Origin: DASSJT01 sp963715025
GTDB taxonomy: Bacteria; Actinomycetota; Actinomycetes; Actinomycetales; Dermatophilaceae
Assembly: GCA_963715025.1 (NCBI GenBank)
Contig: CAVQQQ010000009.1
Coordinates: 1,240,001-1,304,000, forward strand
Direction of reading: 5' to 3'
Length of the DNA: 64,000 nucleotides
Shown: positions 19,036 to 27,140 of the stretch, piece by piece
Position numbering within the stretch: the stretch's first letter is position 1
Layout: each line of letters begins with the position of its first letter
Program-made: the position numbers and the translations under genes
The notes under the pieces: generated by a model
Told to the model about the DNA's origin: nothing
Databases searched by the model: none
Seen by the model: only the letters and a program-made list of their open reading frames with translations

Positions 19036-19899
19036 GTGCCCGGCGATTTCCTCATCGCGCGCAACCCGGACGACGAGTCGTCGCTGCCGTTCCTGCTGCG
19101 AATCCCGCTGGGTGACGCAGGCGTCGTCCTCAAGACGCGGGACACCTGGCCGCGCACGGGCAAGCTCTACTGCCATCGCAGCGACGAGGGCTGGCCGACG
19201 GAGCCGGACGTCGTGGAGCAGGTCCCGGTGCGCTCGTGTGTGCGCCGTGGAGCCGCCATAGAGCTGGTGCTGGACCGTAGTCGGGAGAACCGCTCGCAGT
19301 TTGTCCTGACGCAGGCCCGAGGTCGCCAGGTGGTCTTCTGGCAGACCGCGCGGACTGCCAAGCAGGCGCGGCCGAACGTCGCCCTTCCCACGGCGCGCGC
19401 CGCGGCCCTCAAGGAGCTGGAGATCCTGGTCGACGCCCATGAGCGGTACCCCTGGAAATTCAGCCACCAGCAGGCCCGCACGGCCCGGCGACCACTCCCG
19501 GCGGGCGACTATGCCGTCGAGCTCGACGGACAGGTGGTGGCGGCGGTCGAGCGGAAGACACTCGAGGACCTCAGCACCAGCCTCACCACGGGCCGCCTGC
19601 GCTACGCCCTGGCCGAGCTCTCCTCACTACCCAGAGCCGCAGTCGTCGTCGAGGACAAGTACTCGCGCGTCTTCGACTTGCGGCATGTCCGGCCGGCAGT
19701 CGTGGCCGAGGCGATCGCCGAGTGCCAGGCGCGCTACCCGAACGTTCCCGTGATCTTCGCCGAGAGCCGGGCGCTGGCCCAGGAGTGGACCTATCGGTTC
19801 CTCGCCGCGGCCCTGCGCGAGCTCGCGCTCGACGAGGCGGCGGCGGGCCACGTCGACGACCTCGGCGCAGTCCACGACCTCGGCACTGGTCAGGACTGA
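19036..19899 (+). CDS. Stand-alone ERCC4 (XPF-type) nuclease domain protein
   Basis: 287 residues. The C-terminal half carries the XPF/Mus81 nuclease pattern: LPAGDYAVELDGQVVAAV leading to VERKTLEDLSTSLTTGRL, where GD and ERK-x3-D are the catalytic metal ligands, then RAAVVVEDKYSRVF. No helicase or helix-hairpin-helix partner domain is fused. The N-terminal ~120 residues (FLIARNPDDESSLPFLLRIP) are an actinobacterial extension of unknown role. It presumably cuts branched or flap DNA in repair, but the biological role of these short bacterial ERCC4 proteins is not well established. It starts at GTG 19036. Confidence 0.8.
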   Translation: MPGDFLIARNPDDESSLPFLLRIPLGDAGVVLKTRDTWPRTGKLYCHRSDEGWPTEPDVVEQVPVRSCVRRGAAIELVLDRSRENRSQFVLTQARGRQVVFWQTARTAKQARPNVALPTARAAALKELEILVDAHERYPWKFSHQQARTARRPLPAGDYAVELDGQVVAAVERKTLEDLSTSLTTGRLRYALAELSSLPRAAVVVEDKYSRVFDLRHVRPAVVAEAIAECQARYPNVPVIFAESRALAQEWTYRFLAAALRELALDEAAAGHVDDLGAVHDLGTGQD

Positions 19900-19921
19900 C
19901 CGAGACCTGGGCCGCAACCCG

Positions 19922-21108
19922 TCAGCCGTGCGAGAGCTTGGCCGTGGCCTGCGCCGCCAGCCGTCCGGCGAGCTCGTCGGGGCTCGTGCCCGCCTCCAGC
20001 GCGGCCAGCACCACGTCCGCCTGGGTGGGCGGCGCCATGCCCCCGATCGGCGGGTCCCGGTCGAGGTTGGTGGGGAACGCATAGCCCTCTGCGCTCGCTG
20101 CCACCGCGTATTCGAGTGATGACGCATCAACCCCGGATGCCTTGCGTGCCAGTAGAGCTGGGTACACCGCGTTCACCACGCGCTCGCGGTCGACCGTCTC
20201 CATCGCCCGTCCAAAGGCCGAGGACACCTGAAGGAGGTTCGCCATGCGCTTGGTGTCGGCGGAGTGGTTGCTTCCTGCGGCGTGGAAGAGGGCCGGGTTG
20301 AAGAACACCGCGTCGCCCTTGGCCAGCGGCAGCTGGACATGGTGCTCGACGAAGTAGTCCTGGAACTCCTGCAGCCAGTAGGCGAGGTAGCCGTGGGAGT
20401 ACTTCTGCGAGTGCGGCAGGTACAGGGTCGGGCCGGACTCGACCGGCATGTCGCAGTGCGCCACGGCACCCTGGAGGGTCAGCACTGGGGACAGCGCGTG
20501 CACGTGGGAGGGGTACGCCGCCGACCGCTCGCGGCGACTGGAACCCGAGGTGGTAGTCGCGGTGGACGGTCTGGCCGGCGCCCCCGGGGTTGACCACGTT
20601 GACCTGCGAGGTGACCTGGTAGCCGGGGCCGAGCCATGCGCTCGCGGCCAAGGCGACGACGTCGTTGGCGTAGTAGTCGACGAAGGCGTCAGGGTCCAGC
20701 ACCGCGAGCTTTTCGAGGGCGTTCCAGACCCGGTCGTTGGCCCCGGGCTTGGCGAAGTGGTCGCCCGCGACGGCGCCCGATGCCCGCTGCTCCTCGATGA
20801 TCCGGTTGAACGCGTCGGTCACGCGGTCGACCACCTCGGCTCCGAAGGCTTCCTCGAAGACCACGATGCCGGGTCCGTCGGCGAGCGCTCGGGCGATCTC
20901 GGCCTGCACCGCGGCACGGGTGCCCAGGTCGCCGAGCGTGTGGCGCAGCGGCGGCGTCGTAGACCAGCACCTGCTGCTCGATCCGTGCGGCGTGCGGGTA
21001 GTCGGCGGCGACCGTGTGGTCGCGGAGCACCTCGAGCAGGTCCTCGAGGTGGCAGTCCTCGGTGCGCAGCCGACCGAAGGCCGGTCGGCGAGTGTCGGGG
21101 GTGGTCAT
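19922..21108 (-). pseudogene. Phytanoyl-CoA dioxygenase (PhyH) family protein, two +1 frameshifts
   Basis: The three pieces join into ~395 residues: MTTPDTRRPAFGRLRTEDC from ATG 21108; LRHTLGDLGTRAAVQAEIAR from about 20950; and SHVHALSPVLTLQGAVAHCD from about 20530. The Fe(II)/2-oxoglutarate oxygenase marks are the HxD in TVHRDYHLGF and the distal histidine region KGDAVFFNPALFHAAGSNHS. Substrate unknown; such genes occur beside LacI regulators in sugar and cyclitol loci. It is divergent from the 21239 lacI-type gene. Both breaks are net +1 shifts, matching the window-wide pattern, and the pieces look functional. Confidence 0.8.
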
Positions 21109-21174
21109 CGCGGTCTCCTTGGGGCGGTCGGCGGGTGCTCTCGCCTTCCAGCATGGGATCAGCCGGTATGCCGT

Positions 21175-21224
21175 GCCAGCGGCCGAGTACCTCAAAAGTC
21201 CCTCATTCGGGCTTGGCCGCTGGC
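21175..21224. promoter_or_regulatory. Long inverted repeat in the PhyH/LacI divergent promoter
   Basis: GCCAGCGGCCGAG (21175-21187) and CTTGGCCGCTGGC (21212-21224) are 13-base arms with one mismatch, 24 bases apart. The second arm ends 15 bases before the GTG of the 21239 regulator. The layout suits an operator pair for a repressor controlling both directions, or an RNA hairpin in the regulator leader. Confidence 0.5.
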
Positions 21225-21238
21225 GTACTGTCCCAGGC

Positions 21239-22279
21239 GTGCGCGGCCATCGAGTCCAGGACATCGCCGAACAGGCGCGACTCAGCGAGGCCACGGTCGA
21301 CCGGGTGCTCCACGGCCGGCCCGGCGTGAGCCCGCGGGCGGTCCGCGCTGTGGAGCAGGCCGTGCTCGACCTCGACCGCCAGCAGACTCAGCTGCGCCTC
21401 GGCGCGCGGACCCTGATGCTCGATGTGGTGATGCAGGCCCCGATCCGCTTCAGTGCCGCGGTGCGGGAGGCGCTTGAGGGAGAGCTCAGCTCGGCACGCC
21501 CTGCGGCGGTCCGGGCGAGGTTCCACCTGCGTGAGAGTGGGACCGTGCGGGACGCGGTCGACCTGCTGGAGGGGGTCGGGCGGCGGGGCCGAGCCAGCCA
21601 CGGGGTGCTCCTCAAGGTGCCCGACGAGCCTGACGTCGCGGCGGCGGTAGACCGGCTCTGGGACCGAGGAATCCCGGTCGTCACCCTGGTCACGGATGTG
21701 CGTGGCTGTCGACGGGTTGCCTACGTAGGACTGGACAACTCCGCGGCGGGCGGCACCGCGGCATACCTCATGACGCAGTGGCTGGGCGGCATGCCAGGCA
21801 CGGTCCTGACCACGTTGAGCCGGTCGTCGTTCTTCGGGGAGCGAGAGCGGTACGCAGCGTTCGTGTCGGCGATGTCGCGGCTGGACCCTGACCGCCGTCT
21901 GAAGGTGATCGGTGACGCCGATGGCCTGGACTCCACGATGCGTGGGCTCGTCTCGTCGGCCCTGGATGCACACCCGGATACCGTGGGCGTGTACTCGATC
22001 GGCGGCGGAAACGTCGCGACGGCAGAAGAGTTCGCCTCCCGGCAGCGCACGGCGCGGGTCTTTCTCGCTCACGATCTCGACATGGACAACGTCGCCCTGC
22101 TCCGCAACGGCACTCTTTCCGCCGTCCTGCACCACGACCTTCGCTCGGACATGCGTGCTGCGATCCGGCAGGTGCTGCGCTTCCACCGCCTGCTTGCCGG
22201 CGCGCCCGCCTCCGTGCTCGCCTCTCCCGAGGTGGTCACCCCCTACAACGTCCCGCACCGGCTGCCGTCCCGGGCTTAG
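21239..22279 (+). CDS. LacI-family regulator with sugar-binding effector domain
   Basis: 346 residues from GTG 21239. The helix-turn-helix is VQDIAEQARLSEATVDRVLH followed by GRPGVSPRAVRAVEQAVLDL; the effector domain belongs to the Peripla_BP_4/ribose-binder type (VMQAPIRFSAAVREALEGEL, VAYVGLDNSAAGGTAAYLMT, GVYSIGGGNVATAEEF, VFLAHDLDMDNVALLRNGTL). This sub-branch (HTH reading EATVDRVLHGR) differs from the other two LacI proteins here and resembles regulators of inositol/ribose-type loci. It is divergent from the PhyH-like gene and probably controls it. Confidence 0.85.
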   Translation: MRGHRVQDIAEQARLSEATVDRVLHGRPGVSPRAVRAVEQAVLDLDRQQTQLRLGARTLMLDVVMQAPIRFSAAVREALEGELSSARPAAVRARFHLRESGTVRDAVDLLEGVGRRGRASHGVLLKVPDEPDVAAAVDRLWDRGIPVVTLVTDVRGCRRVAYVGLDNSAAGGTAAYLMTQWLGGMPGTVLTTLSRSSFFGERERYAAFVSAMSRLDPDRRLKVIGDADGLDSTMRGLVSSALDAHPDTVGVYSIGGGNVATAEEFASRQRTARVFLAHDLDMDNVALLRNGTLSAVLHHDLRSDMRAAIRQVLRFHRLLAGAPASVLASPEVVTPYNVPHRLPSRA

Positions 22280-22314
22280 GGACGGCCGGGCTCAGCGCTG
22301 GATCCGGCGCGGGG

Positions 22315-23043
22315 TCACCTCAGCAGGGCGACGGCGGCGAGGGCGGAGGCGGCCAGGACGACCTGCTCGAATCGCGCCTGGCTGATCCGGCGGATGGTGA
22401 CGATGCCCACGATTCCGCCTGCGAAGACGGCCGGCGCGAGGACCAGGGCCCGCGTGAAAGAGGTCGCTGTGAACAGTCCCAGGCCGGCGCTGAACGGAAG
22501 CTTGCAGAGGTTCACGCCGAGGAAGAACCAGGCGCCCGTGCCGAGGAACCGACGCTTGTCGACCCCGCGGGCCAGCAGGTAGAGGGTCATGACGGCGCCG
22601 GCGGCGTTGGCGGTCATCGTGGTGAAGCCCGCGCCCACGCCTGCGACGCTGGCCGCGGCTTTGCCATGGACTGCGCTGGTCGAGGCGGCCTCTGGTCGGC
22701 GCCGGAGCACGAACTGCAGGGCTGCGAGGGCAATGATGGTCACGCCGATGCTTCGCCGAAGCACGGTGTCGTCGACCACGCGGAGGAACAGCGCACCGAG
22801 GACCAGTCCGGGAAGGACTGCCGGGATGAGGTGGCGCAGCAGCGACCAGTCGCAGTCATGACGGTAGTGCCAGACCGCCAGTAGGTCGCCGGTGATGAGC
22901 ACCAGAAGGACTGCGGCCGTTGACTCGCGGGCCGGCATGAGACTGGCAAAGATGGCGATGGAGATGGTGGCGATGCCTCCGATGGAGGTCTTGGAGAAGC
23001 CGATGAGGAAGGCGGCGACGGCGAAGAGAACGACCGCGGTCAT
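22315..23043 (-). CDS. TauE/SafE family membrane permease
   Basis: 242 residues with about seven to eight hydrophobic helices. Family marks are AAFLIGFSKTSIGGIATISI at the N-terminus, VLLVLITGDLLAVWHYRHDC, LIPAVLPGLVLGALFLRVVD and AGFTTMTANAAGAVMTLYLL in the second half-repeat. TauE/SafE proteins export sulfite or organosulfonates or other organic anions; the substrate here is unknown. It starts at ATG 23043 and is divergent from the 23110 dehydrogenase gene with a 66-base gap. Confidence 0.85.
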   Translation of the reverse strand: MTAVVLFAVAAFLIGFSKTSIGGIATISIAIFASLMPARESTAAVLLVLITGDLLAVWHYRHDCDWSLLRHLIPAVLPGLVLGALFLRVVDDTVLRRSIGVTIIALAALQFVLRRRPEAASTSAVHGKAAASVAGVGAGFTTMTANAAGAVMTLYLLARGVDKRRFLGTGAWFFLGVNLCKLPFSAGLGLFTATSFTRALVLAPAVFAGGIVGIVTIRRISQARFEQVVLAASALAAVALLR

Positions 23044-23109
23044 CCCACCCTCCGAGTCGAATGTTCTGACGTGCTGACATATGGACGCTGTCACCCTACG
23101 CTGTCTGTC

Positions 23110-24183
23110 ATGTCGTTGCCCACCGCTCTCCCCGCCCCGCGCACTCCGGATGTCCTGGCCAGCCCTCCACTGAGATGGGGCATTGTCGGGACCGGGTGGA
23201 TCGCTGAGCGGTTCGCGGGCGCGCTGCGCCGCAACACCCGCCAGGTCCTCCAGGCGGTGGGCTCGCGCAGCCTCGACTCGGCACGGCGCTTCGCTGGGCT
23301 CACAGGTGCGCGGACGGCATACGGCTCATATGGGGAGCTGGTCGCCGACCCCGCCGTGGACGTTGTCTACGTGGCGACTCCGCACAACTACCACCTCGCC
23401 CATGCCCGGCTCTCGCTGGAGGCGGGGAAGCACACGGTGGTGGAGAAGCCGCTTGCGCTCAACGCGGCGGAGTGCCGGGACATCGCAGACCTGGCCAGTC
23501 GGCAGGGGGTCTTCTGCATGGAGGCGCTCTGGACCCTGTTCTTGCCCAAGTTCGACGTGATCCGGCAGCTCCTGGCCGACGGCGTCCTCGGCGACGTCCA
23601 CACCGTGCTGGCCGACATGGGGGAGCACTTCGACCCGGCGCACCGGATCCTGCGGGCCGATCTGGCCGGGGGTCCGCTGCTGGACCTGGGCACCTACCCG
23701 GTGTCGTTCGCGACGTGGGTCCTGGGTGCGCCGGAGTCAGTCCTTGCCGTGGGAACGCCAGCGCCCACCGGGGTCAATGGGCAGACCGCAGCGATATTGC
23801 GCACCCCCTCAGGGCAGGTCGCCTCACTGCACACCACACTGCTCGACAACACGCCGACGACTGCCGTCGTGGCCGGCTCGCAGGCGACTCTGGCGGTGGA
23901 TGGGCCGTTCTACCGGCCGGGGCCGTTCACGCTGAAAGGCACCGACGGGCGCGAACTCGTCTACGACGAGCCACGCATCGCACACGAGGCGCTGTACTTC
24001 GAGGCGGCGGAGGTAGCCCGCCAGATCGGGGCCGGCGCAGCCGAGTCGCCGCTGCGCACGATGGCGGACAGCATTGCCACGATGACGGTCATAGACGAGA
24101 TCCGGCGCCAGGTGGGAATTGTCTTCGCCGAGGAGCAGGGTCAGGCCACTTCTGACCATACGAGCCACTCGTCGGACGGGTAG
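23110..24183 (+). CDS. Gfo/Idh/MocA oxidoreductase
   Basis: 357 residues. Rossmann motif WGIVGTGWIAERFAGALRRN; VVYVATPHNYHLAHARLSLE; catalytic VEKPLALNAAECRDIADLA; then FCMEALWTLFLPKFDVIRQL and GGPLLDLGTYPVSFATWVLG. This places it in the trans-1,2-dihydrobenzene-diol/xylose-dehydrogenase-like branch rather than IolG. It starts at ATG 23110. Its 3' end overlaps the convergent DUF222-HNH gene by 43 bases. Substrate unknown. Confidence 0.83.
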   Translation: MSLPTALPAPRTPDVLASPPLRWGIVGTGWIAERFAGALRRNTRQVLQAVGSRSLDSARRFAGLTGARTAYGSYGELVADPAVDVVYVATPHNYHLAHARLSLEAGKHTVVEKPLALNAAECRDIADLASRQGVFCMEALWTLFLPKFDVIRQLLADGVLGDVHTVLADMGEHFDPAHRILRADLAGGPLLDLGTYPVSFATWVLGAPESVLAVGTPAPTGVNGQTAAILRTPSGQVASLHTTLLDNTPTTAVVAGSQATLAVDGPFYRPGPFTLKGTDGRELVYDEPRIAHEALYFEAAEVARQIGAGAAESPLRTMADSIATMTVIDEIRRQVGIVFAEEQGQATSDHTSHSSDG

Positions 24184-26066
24184 GCGGTGTCGACGTGGGC
24201 CGGCGTCGACCCGGTGTGTCGCCTGCGCACGGGCTGCTCGCAGTCGAGTGAGGTGACCAGGGTGTACCGCGTCTCGATAGGGGACGACACGTGAACCTGG
24301 CACCCTGACTCGTCATCATCCGGTGGGCCATCACCGCCACCAGTCAGTGGCTCTCCCAGCGCGGACCAGTCTGAGGGGGCTTCGAGCAGGGGATCCAGGC
24401 GATCGTCGGATCCGTCAGGGCCGTCGAATCCGTCGGAGCTGGAGGATGTCGGTTCGACCAGCGATGCCAGCTCGATCAGCGTGGGGCCAGGCGCATGCGC
24501 GCCCTTCGGCTCCGCGGGGGCAGGCGATGGCCGAGACGAGCTCAGGCCCAGGTCATCAACGAGCTGGGTGGCCCGGGGGTGCGTTGTGTAGACCCGTCCC
24601 TCGGGCGTGGTCCAGTGCAGCACGGCGTCGGCGTCCATCGAGGTGGTCCATCCGCCGTGGTGCTTGAACACGTGATGGGTGCGACACAGGGCCGCCAGGT
24701 TGGAGGGCTCGGTGAGGCCGCGCGGGAACTCGATGACGTGATCGAGGTCGCACCGTATTGCGGGCGTGTGGCACCCCGGGAATCGGCAGGTGCCGTCACG
24801 GGTTTGGACGGCACGGCGCAGGGCAGCCCCGGGGTCATGCGTGCGCGGGCTCGTCGCGAGCGAGCCATCGGGGTCGAGCCGGGCCAGCCGTACCAGCGTC
24901 TTCGGATCCGCGAGAATAGCGGCAACGGTCTCGGGCATCAGGGCTCCGACTCGAGGGTCGTTGGCTACGCCCGCGAGGAACCATGTGAGCGGCGCCCCCG
25001 CGTCGTTGGCGCCAGGTGCCTGACAAAGGGGCCTGTCGCTTCCGGGGCCAACCGGAACAAGCGGGCGGACGCCAGTCACCTCGTCGCTCGCCACTGCAAA
25101 GGCTATGGACTCATGGAGAGGGAGTGCCGGGATCAGCAGAGTGACTGTCGTCGTGACGGACGCACTCGCCAAGACCAGGTCGGCCAGCGCGTCGGCCCGC
25201 GCAGCGTCCATCAGCATTCCTGGGTTGGCGCGAGCGTACTGGGAGGCGAGGGCATCGATGGCGGACCACATCCGGGCGGACGTCTCGGAGGGAAGGAGCG
25301 CCTCCCAGCGTGTTGAGCCCGGGAACTCGGCTGCCCAGGCCCGAACCGTGCGCTCGTCCCGTGCCCGCTCAGCCTCATTGCGGGTGCACTCGGGGTCGAG
25401 ATCTCGCGCGATCTTGGCAGCATGCCTCGAGAGCGTCGATCGAGCCATGTCCCTCACCGCGCTCGACAAGGGCAGCTCTTCTCCGGTGACCGGATCGGCC
25501 GAGCTCTCGAGCACCCGTGCCTCGTAGCGGTCGCGGAGCTCGGCAGGCAGCGCCAGAGCATGGTCCACGACGGTGTCGGCTCGATGACGCTCCAGGTCAC
25601 CGGCCCAGTAGGCCGCGAGCGTGCCGCGCATCGCCACGAGGGCGTGGTCGGCGGAGAGGCGCGAGGCGGCCGTCCGGGTGGCGATACGCAGTGCTGGCGC
25701 AACCATGGAGGGCACGATCTGGTCGCCGGCCGACTGGTACGCGATGCCTTTCCCGGTGTGGGCCCGGAAGTCATCTGCGTCGGCGTCAAGCCGGCTTTGC
25801 ACCCGATGCGCCAGTGTCACAAGGGCGACGGTCGACCGCGCCTGCACGGCAGTGACGACACGCTCGGCTGCAACGATGACCGCTTGTGCCGCATCCTCGC
25901 CCAGAGCCTCAATCTCCGACATCGAGAGTGAAGCGAGTTCTTGGGCCAGAGCGAACGGGTGTGCTGCCTGCACTCTCGCTACGGTCAGCGCGCCGACCCC
26001 GAACCCCAGCCGCTCGTCGACACCGACCTGATCCACCGGTACCGCGAGGCCCCGTCCGCCGCACAC
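24141..26066 (-). CDS. DUF222 / HNH endonuclease domain protein (13E12-repeat type)
   Basis: 641 residues. The N-terminal two thirds are the DUF222 region (SMSEIEALGEDAAQAVIVAA, VARVQAAHPFALAQEL). The HNH nuclease follows as DGTCRFPGCHTPAIRCDLDH, then EFPRGLTEPSNLAALCRTHH with conserved Cys/His metal ligands. The last ~140 residues are acidic and Ser/Pro-rich. This is the mycobacterial 13E12 repeat family, common in multiple copies in actinobacteria and often treated as mobile or selfish. It starts at GTG 26066. A LexA-type box lies 18-33 bases upstream, as reported for 13E12 genes of Mycobacterium tuberculosis, so DNA-damage induction is likely. Confidence 0.88.
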   Translation of the reverse strand: MCGGRGLAVPVDQVGVDERLGFGVGALTVARVQAAHPFALAQELASLSMSEIEALGEDAAQAVIVAAERVVTAVQARSTVALVTLAHRVQSRLDADADDFRAHTGKGIAYQSAGDQIVPSMVAPALRIATRTAASRLSADHALVAMRGTLAAYWAGDLERHRADTVVDHALALPAELRDRYEARVLESSADPVTGEELPLSSAVRDMARSTLSRHAAKIARDLDPECTRNEAERARDERTVRAWAAEFPGSTRWEALLPSETSARMWSAIDALASQYARANPGMLMDAARADALADLVLASASVTTTVTLLIPALPLHESIAFAVASDEVTGVRPLVPVGPGSDRPLCQAPGANDAGAPLTWFLAGVANDPRVGALMPETVAAILADPKTLVRLARLDPDGSLATSPRTHDPGAALRRAVQTRDGTCRFPGCHTPAIRCDLDHVIEFPRGLTEPSNLAALCRTHHVFKHHGGWTTSMDADAVLHWTTPEGRVYTTHPRATQLVDDLGLSSSRPSPAPAEPKGAHAPGPTLIELASLVEPTSSSSDGFDGPDGSDDRLDPLLEAPSDWSALGEPLTGGGDGPPDDDESGCQVHVSSPIETRYTLVTSLDCEQPVRRRHTGSTPAHVDTAYPSDEWLVWSEVA

Positions 26067-26083
26067 CGCTCAACCCCCATCAT

Positions 26084-26099
26084 TCGAACGTATGTTCTA
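26084..26099. promoter_or_regulatory. LexA/SOS box upstream of the DUF222-HNH gene
   Basis: TCGAAC-GTAT-GTTCTA matches the actinobacterial LexA consensus TCGAACN4GTTCGA with one mismatch. It sits 18 bases before the GTG start on the minus strand, where it would cover the promoter. Confidence 0.82.
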
Positions 26100-26245
26100 A
26101 CTCTAGCAGCGCTGGGGAACGAGCGCACGCCTATCCACAGGCCGAGTTGACATGTTCTCTAGGCCGATTCGCACCCGTGGTAGAAGTCAGGTCGGGTCGG
26201 AGGGAACGGGCAGGTCGTCACCTCGGCGTGCCTGGTCATCCGGTC

Positions 26246-26410
26246 CTAGGTCCGCGCGGCCACGCGGAAGTAGTCGTGTGCCGTCGCGAGGAGCTGCTCG
26301 TACGGCATACGGCTATGGGCGTGCACAGGCGCCAGTTCGGGCACCAGTGACAGGGGTCCGTCGCGCAGGTAGGAGCGGTATGCCGAATACGGCTGCACCG
26401 AGGCACAGTC
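26246..26410 (-). pseudogene. Short coding fragment of unknown family
   Basis: About 54 codons with strong G/C third-position bias and a sensible C-terminal-like peptide (VQPYSAYRSYLRDGPLSLVP, then SRMPYEQLLATAHDYFRVAA) end at the stop 26246. No convincing start or family is visible, and the upstream frame degrades. It may be a remnant or a short gene starting at the GTG in VQPYS. The rest of the 26100-26446 gap holds the LexA box and no other gene that I can support. Confidence 0.3.
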
Positions 26411-26446
26411 CGGGCTTGCCGGGTTCGGTCGTCGCCGAGGGGGTAG

Positions 26447-27064
26447 TTGTCCAGCGTGACGACTTACGAGACGCCGTCGGCAGGTCGTGCCTCGAGCCCG
26501 ACCACCCATCGAGCAGCCTCGCCGGCGCTCCCGGCACGGTGGGCCATGGTGGTCGAGCGTGCCCGAGCCCTCGATCCTCTGTCAGCCGTCGTCGGCCAGG
26601 TGTCCCGGCTCGTGCCTAGCACGCCCGCCCTCAAGGCCGGCCCCGCGGGCCATGCCCTGCACCCCTTCCTGACCGACGTGCCTATCGGATTCTGGACCAG
26701 CTCGATGATTCTCGACTTCGTGGGCGGACGCAGCGCCCGTCCGGCAGCTCAGCGGCTGATCGGCTTGGGCCTGCTGAGCACGCTGCCGACGGTCGTGACC
26801 GGTCTCGCCGAATTCCAGGACGTGGACCGGGAGCAGGGTCGGGTGGCCGCGGTGCACGCCGGGCTCAATGCCTCCGCTGCGGGGCTCTACGCGTGGTCGT
26901 ATGCCGCGCGGAGACGGGGTGCCCATAGCAAGGGAGTGCTGCTCGGCCTGGCTGCCGGCACCGCAGCAAGCGTGGCCGGCTACCTCGGCGGCCACATGGC
27001 GATCGCCCGGAAGGTCGGGTCGCGTGACGACGTCTTTTCCCAGCCGTCGGGCGGAACGCCCTGA
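26447..27064 (+). CDS. DUF2231-type integral membrane protein
   Basis: 205 residues. After a poorly conserved N-terminal ~70 residues the protein shows the DUF2231 pattern: GHALHPFLTDVPIGFWTSSM, then LIGLGLLSTLPTVVTGLAEF, VAAVHAGLNASAAGLYAWSY and AGTAASVAGYLGGHMAIARK, giving four hydrophobic helices with conserved His and Pro residues. The family is often linked to redox or Rieske proteins, but its function is unknown. The start is uncertain: TTG 26447 or GTG 26456 are both possible. It is monocistronic. Confidence 0.75.
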   Translation: MSSVTTYETPSAGRASSPTTHRAASPALPARWAMVVERARALDPLSAVVGQVSRLVPSTPALKAGPAGHALHPFLTDVPIGFWTSSMILDFVGGRSARPAAQRLIGLGLLSTLPTVVTGLAEFQDVDREQGRVAAVHAGLNASAAGLYAWSYAARRRGAHSKGVLLGLAAGTAASVAGYLGGHMAIARKVGSRDDVFSQPSGGTP

Positions 27065-27140
27065 CACCAAGCCCTGACACCAAGCTCAGACGCAGGCCCG
27101 GTGGCCAGGGCGATGAACAGGCCGGTGATCAGGACGATGA

